Shown: positions 62,294 through 64,000 of the stretch, one piece after another
Layout: each line of letters begins with the position of its first letter
Numbering within the stretch: position 1 is the stretch's first letter
The notes under the pieces: generated by a model
What the model saw: only the letters and a program-made list of their open reading frames with translations
Told to the model about the DNA's origin: nothing
Databases searched by the model: none
Translations under genes and position numbers: made by a program
Assembly: GCA_003278705.1 (NCBI GenBank)
Contig: QCDR01000004.1
Location: forward strand, 27,348-91,347
Origin: Prochlorococcus sp. AG-355-J23
GTDB lineage: Bacteria > Cyanobacteriota > Cyanobacteriia > PCC-6307 > Cyanobiaceae
Length of the DNA stretch: 64,000 nucleotides
Direction: 5' to 3'

Positions 62294-62425
62294 TGAATCA
62301 CCTCCTTTACTAATGTTTTTTTAAAAATAACTAAAAGAATTAAACAAGGAAAGAAATTCGTTAAAAATTTAAAAGTTTTTTAACAAATTAACGATATAAA
62401 TCTCTTAAAAATAAAAATATAGAAT

Positions 62426-63127
62426 TTACCAAGGCAAAACTTCTCCATTGGCATGCCAAAACGTACCCGAGTTATTTTTATTTAAAGAATCTATACGTTT
62501 TAAAAGGCCTTTTGCGGATTCTTCAGGACTAATGCCATTTCTTGTAAAGCCAGTCATTCTTGTACTCACTAACCCAGGATGCAAAATAGCTACATAAATA
62601 TCTTCTCTTGATAAATCTATAGAAAGTGATTTTGCTGCCATGGACAAAGCGACTTTAGACATCCTGTAACCATAAGAACTTCCAGATGTATTATCTTCAA
62701 TAGATCCCATTCTACTTGTGATAAAAGCAACTTTAGAAGATCTTTTTAAAAAATGTTTAAGTGATTGAGTCATACATATTGGGCTCAATGCATTGACTTC
62801 AAATTGCCGCAGAATACTTTTTTTATCTAAGTTTTCGAAAGAATTAAAGTCATAAATTCCTGCATTATGTATTAAGCAATCTAAATTAACTCCAGATAGT
62901 TTTTTACACAAATTTGTTATCGACTCATCAGAAGAAATTTCTATATTCTCTTCAATTCTCACTCCTAAATCTCTAAGTTCTTTTGAAGCTTTCCTACACG
63001 TTGCAATTACATTATCTCCCCTCTTATGAATTTGCCTACATAGTTCTAATCCAATACCCCTATTTGATCCTGTAATTAGAAAAGTCGACATCTCTAAACT
63101 AAAAATAAAAAATAAATCTAAATCCAA
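62426..63127 (-). CDS. Short-chain dehydrogenase/reductase; likely start ATG at 63091
   Basis: FLITGSNRGIGLELCRQI, HNAGIYD, SGSSYGYRMSKVAL. Confidence 0.9.
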   Translation of the reverse strand: MDLDLFFIFSLEMSTFLITGSNRGIGLELCRQIHKRGDNVIATCRKASKELRDLGVRIEENIEISSDESITNLCKKLSGVNLDCLIHNAGIYDFNSFENLDKKSILRQFEVNALSPICMTQSLKHFLKRSSKVAFITSRMGSIEDNTSGSSYGYRMSKVALSMAAKSLSIDLSREDIYVAILHPGLVSTRMTGFTRNGISPEESAKGLLKRIDSLNKNNSGTFWHANGEVLPW

Positions 63128-63264
63128 ATATAAAAGAAAACGAACTAGAAAAAGAAAAAATTTATAAAATTCCTTATTAGATTTTTTAAGGTTATGATAT
63201 GTTATGAAATTTAAAAGAATTTATAAAAGAAAGCAAAGATATTTTTATCATCAAAATTTAAAGT

Positions 63265-63471
63265 ATGGAAATTTTCAATCAAGAATTTATAGAAAAGATT
63301 ATTAGGTTAACGTGGAGAAATCCTCCTTTCATGGCTATAGCTATTGCATTAGTTTGGCTTATCCCACAATTATTTATCAGAAAAATAATGGCAAAAAAAT
63401 ATGAAAGAAGAAAAATAGAAATTCAGAAAAATAAAATTCAGAAGCTTTACCCAACTAATACTCCTAAATAA
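63265..63471 (+). CDS. Small membrane hypothetical protein
   Basis: ORF track; one TM. Confidence 0.55.
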   Translation: MEIFNQEFIEKIIRLTWRNPPFMAIAIALVWLIPQLFIRKIMAKKYERRKIEIQKNKIQKLYPTNTPK

Positions 63472-63533
63472 GATTTTTATTTATAAGATGATTTAATGAA
63501 TCAAAAAAATTACTTTTTGCATCTAAGTAAAAT

Positions 63534-63725
63534 ATGACCTACAAAATAATTAGAATTGATGGGAAGGATGACGAATTAACATCTCAAAGTTTTGATAAGT
63601 ATTCAGATGCGTACGATTTGTTAGAGGAACTATATGGAGATTTATGTTGTTCAGATGCTGATTATGGAGACATAACCTATTACGATATTGTGGAAAATAA
63701 TTTAAAAAATATTAATGGAGAATAA
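63534..63725 (+). CDS. Small acidic hypothetical protein
   Basis: ORF track. Confidence 0.55.
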   Translation: MTYKIIRIDGKDDELTSQSFDKYSDAYDLLEELYGDLCCSDADYGDITYYDIVENNLKNINGE

Positions 63726-63924
63726 AAAATGGGCTCCCTCCCAAGAAGATAATTTAGGGGTAATAACGAGTGTGTATGAATTCATTAAAGAAGAACTTTC
63801 AGAACTTCAAAAAAAAACTGGATGTCCCGATTCATTTATTTATGATTTTATTGGCAAAATTCAGAATGAATGGCATCCTGAATCTTGCCACTCCGTAGTT
63901 AGAAATAAAAAAAGGAAAAATTAG
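63715..63924 (+). CDS. Small hypothetical protein
   Basis: ORF track; overlaps previous ORF by 11 nt. Confidence 0.5.
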   Translation: MENKKWAPSQEDNLGVITSVYEFIKEELSELQKKTGCPDSFIYDFIGKIQNEWHPESCHSVVRNKKRKN

Positions 63925-64000
63925 AAAATATTAAATCTTCAACTCAAATTTATAAAACTTCTTTAATATAATTTGAATCAAAAAAATATTAAATCATAAT

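Overview
The window is AT-rich and cyanobacterial, most like a high-light-adapted Prochlorococcus (MED4-like). This rests on gene content (chlP, pcyA, petN, psb29/thf1, ftsH, sir) and a pho-island gene order I recognise; no search was run. Bases 1-24.6 kb are mostly core genes: typA (cut by the left edge), chlP, glyS, sir, recG, tsf, rpsB, a devBCA-type exporter, pcyA, two M16 peptidases, sipA-like, ftsH, clpP, thf1, petN. Bases 24.6-30.9 kb are a small-ORF region with a ribbon-helix-helix-like protein, a DUF2130 coiled-coil/putative nuclease and an IF2_N mini-protein. Bases 30.95-36.7 kb hold a tightly packed four-gene ligase-associated DNA-processing operon. Bases 37.9-52.4 kb are a phosphate/arsenate island: pstBAC, arsR, gap, arsJ-like MFS, chrA, pstS, porin, Ca-type phosphatase candidate, phoR, phoB. 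Bases 52.6-64 kb are an accessory region of very small ORFs. It includes an apparently perfect 747-bp duplication carrying a cytochrome c plus an LptA/OstA-like gene. Best leads: the duplication flanked by diverged homologous DNA; an interleaved (pseudoknot-type) pair of inverted repeats in the rpsB leader; a short TM ORF translationally coupled to petN; a cluster of four DnaA-box-like sites away from any dnaA/dnaN gene; a 40-codon ORF with an unusually perfect Shine-Dalgarno and terminator; a structured-RNA candidate upstream of pstB; and 11-bp-periodic Pho-box arrays. No tRNA, rRNA, CRISPR array, transposase or prophage was recognised.
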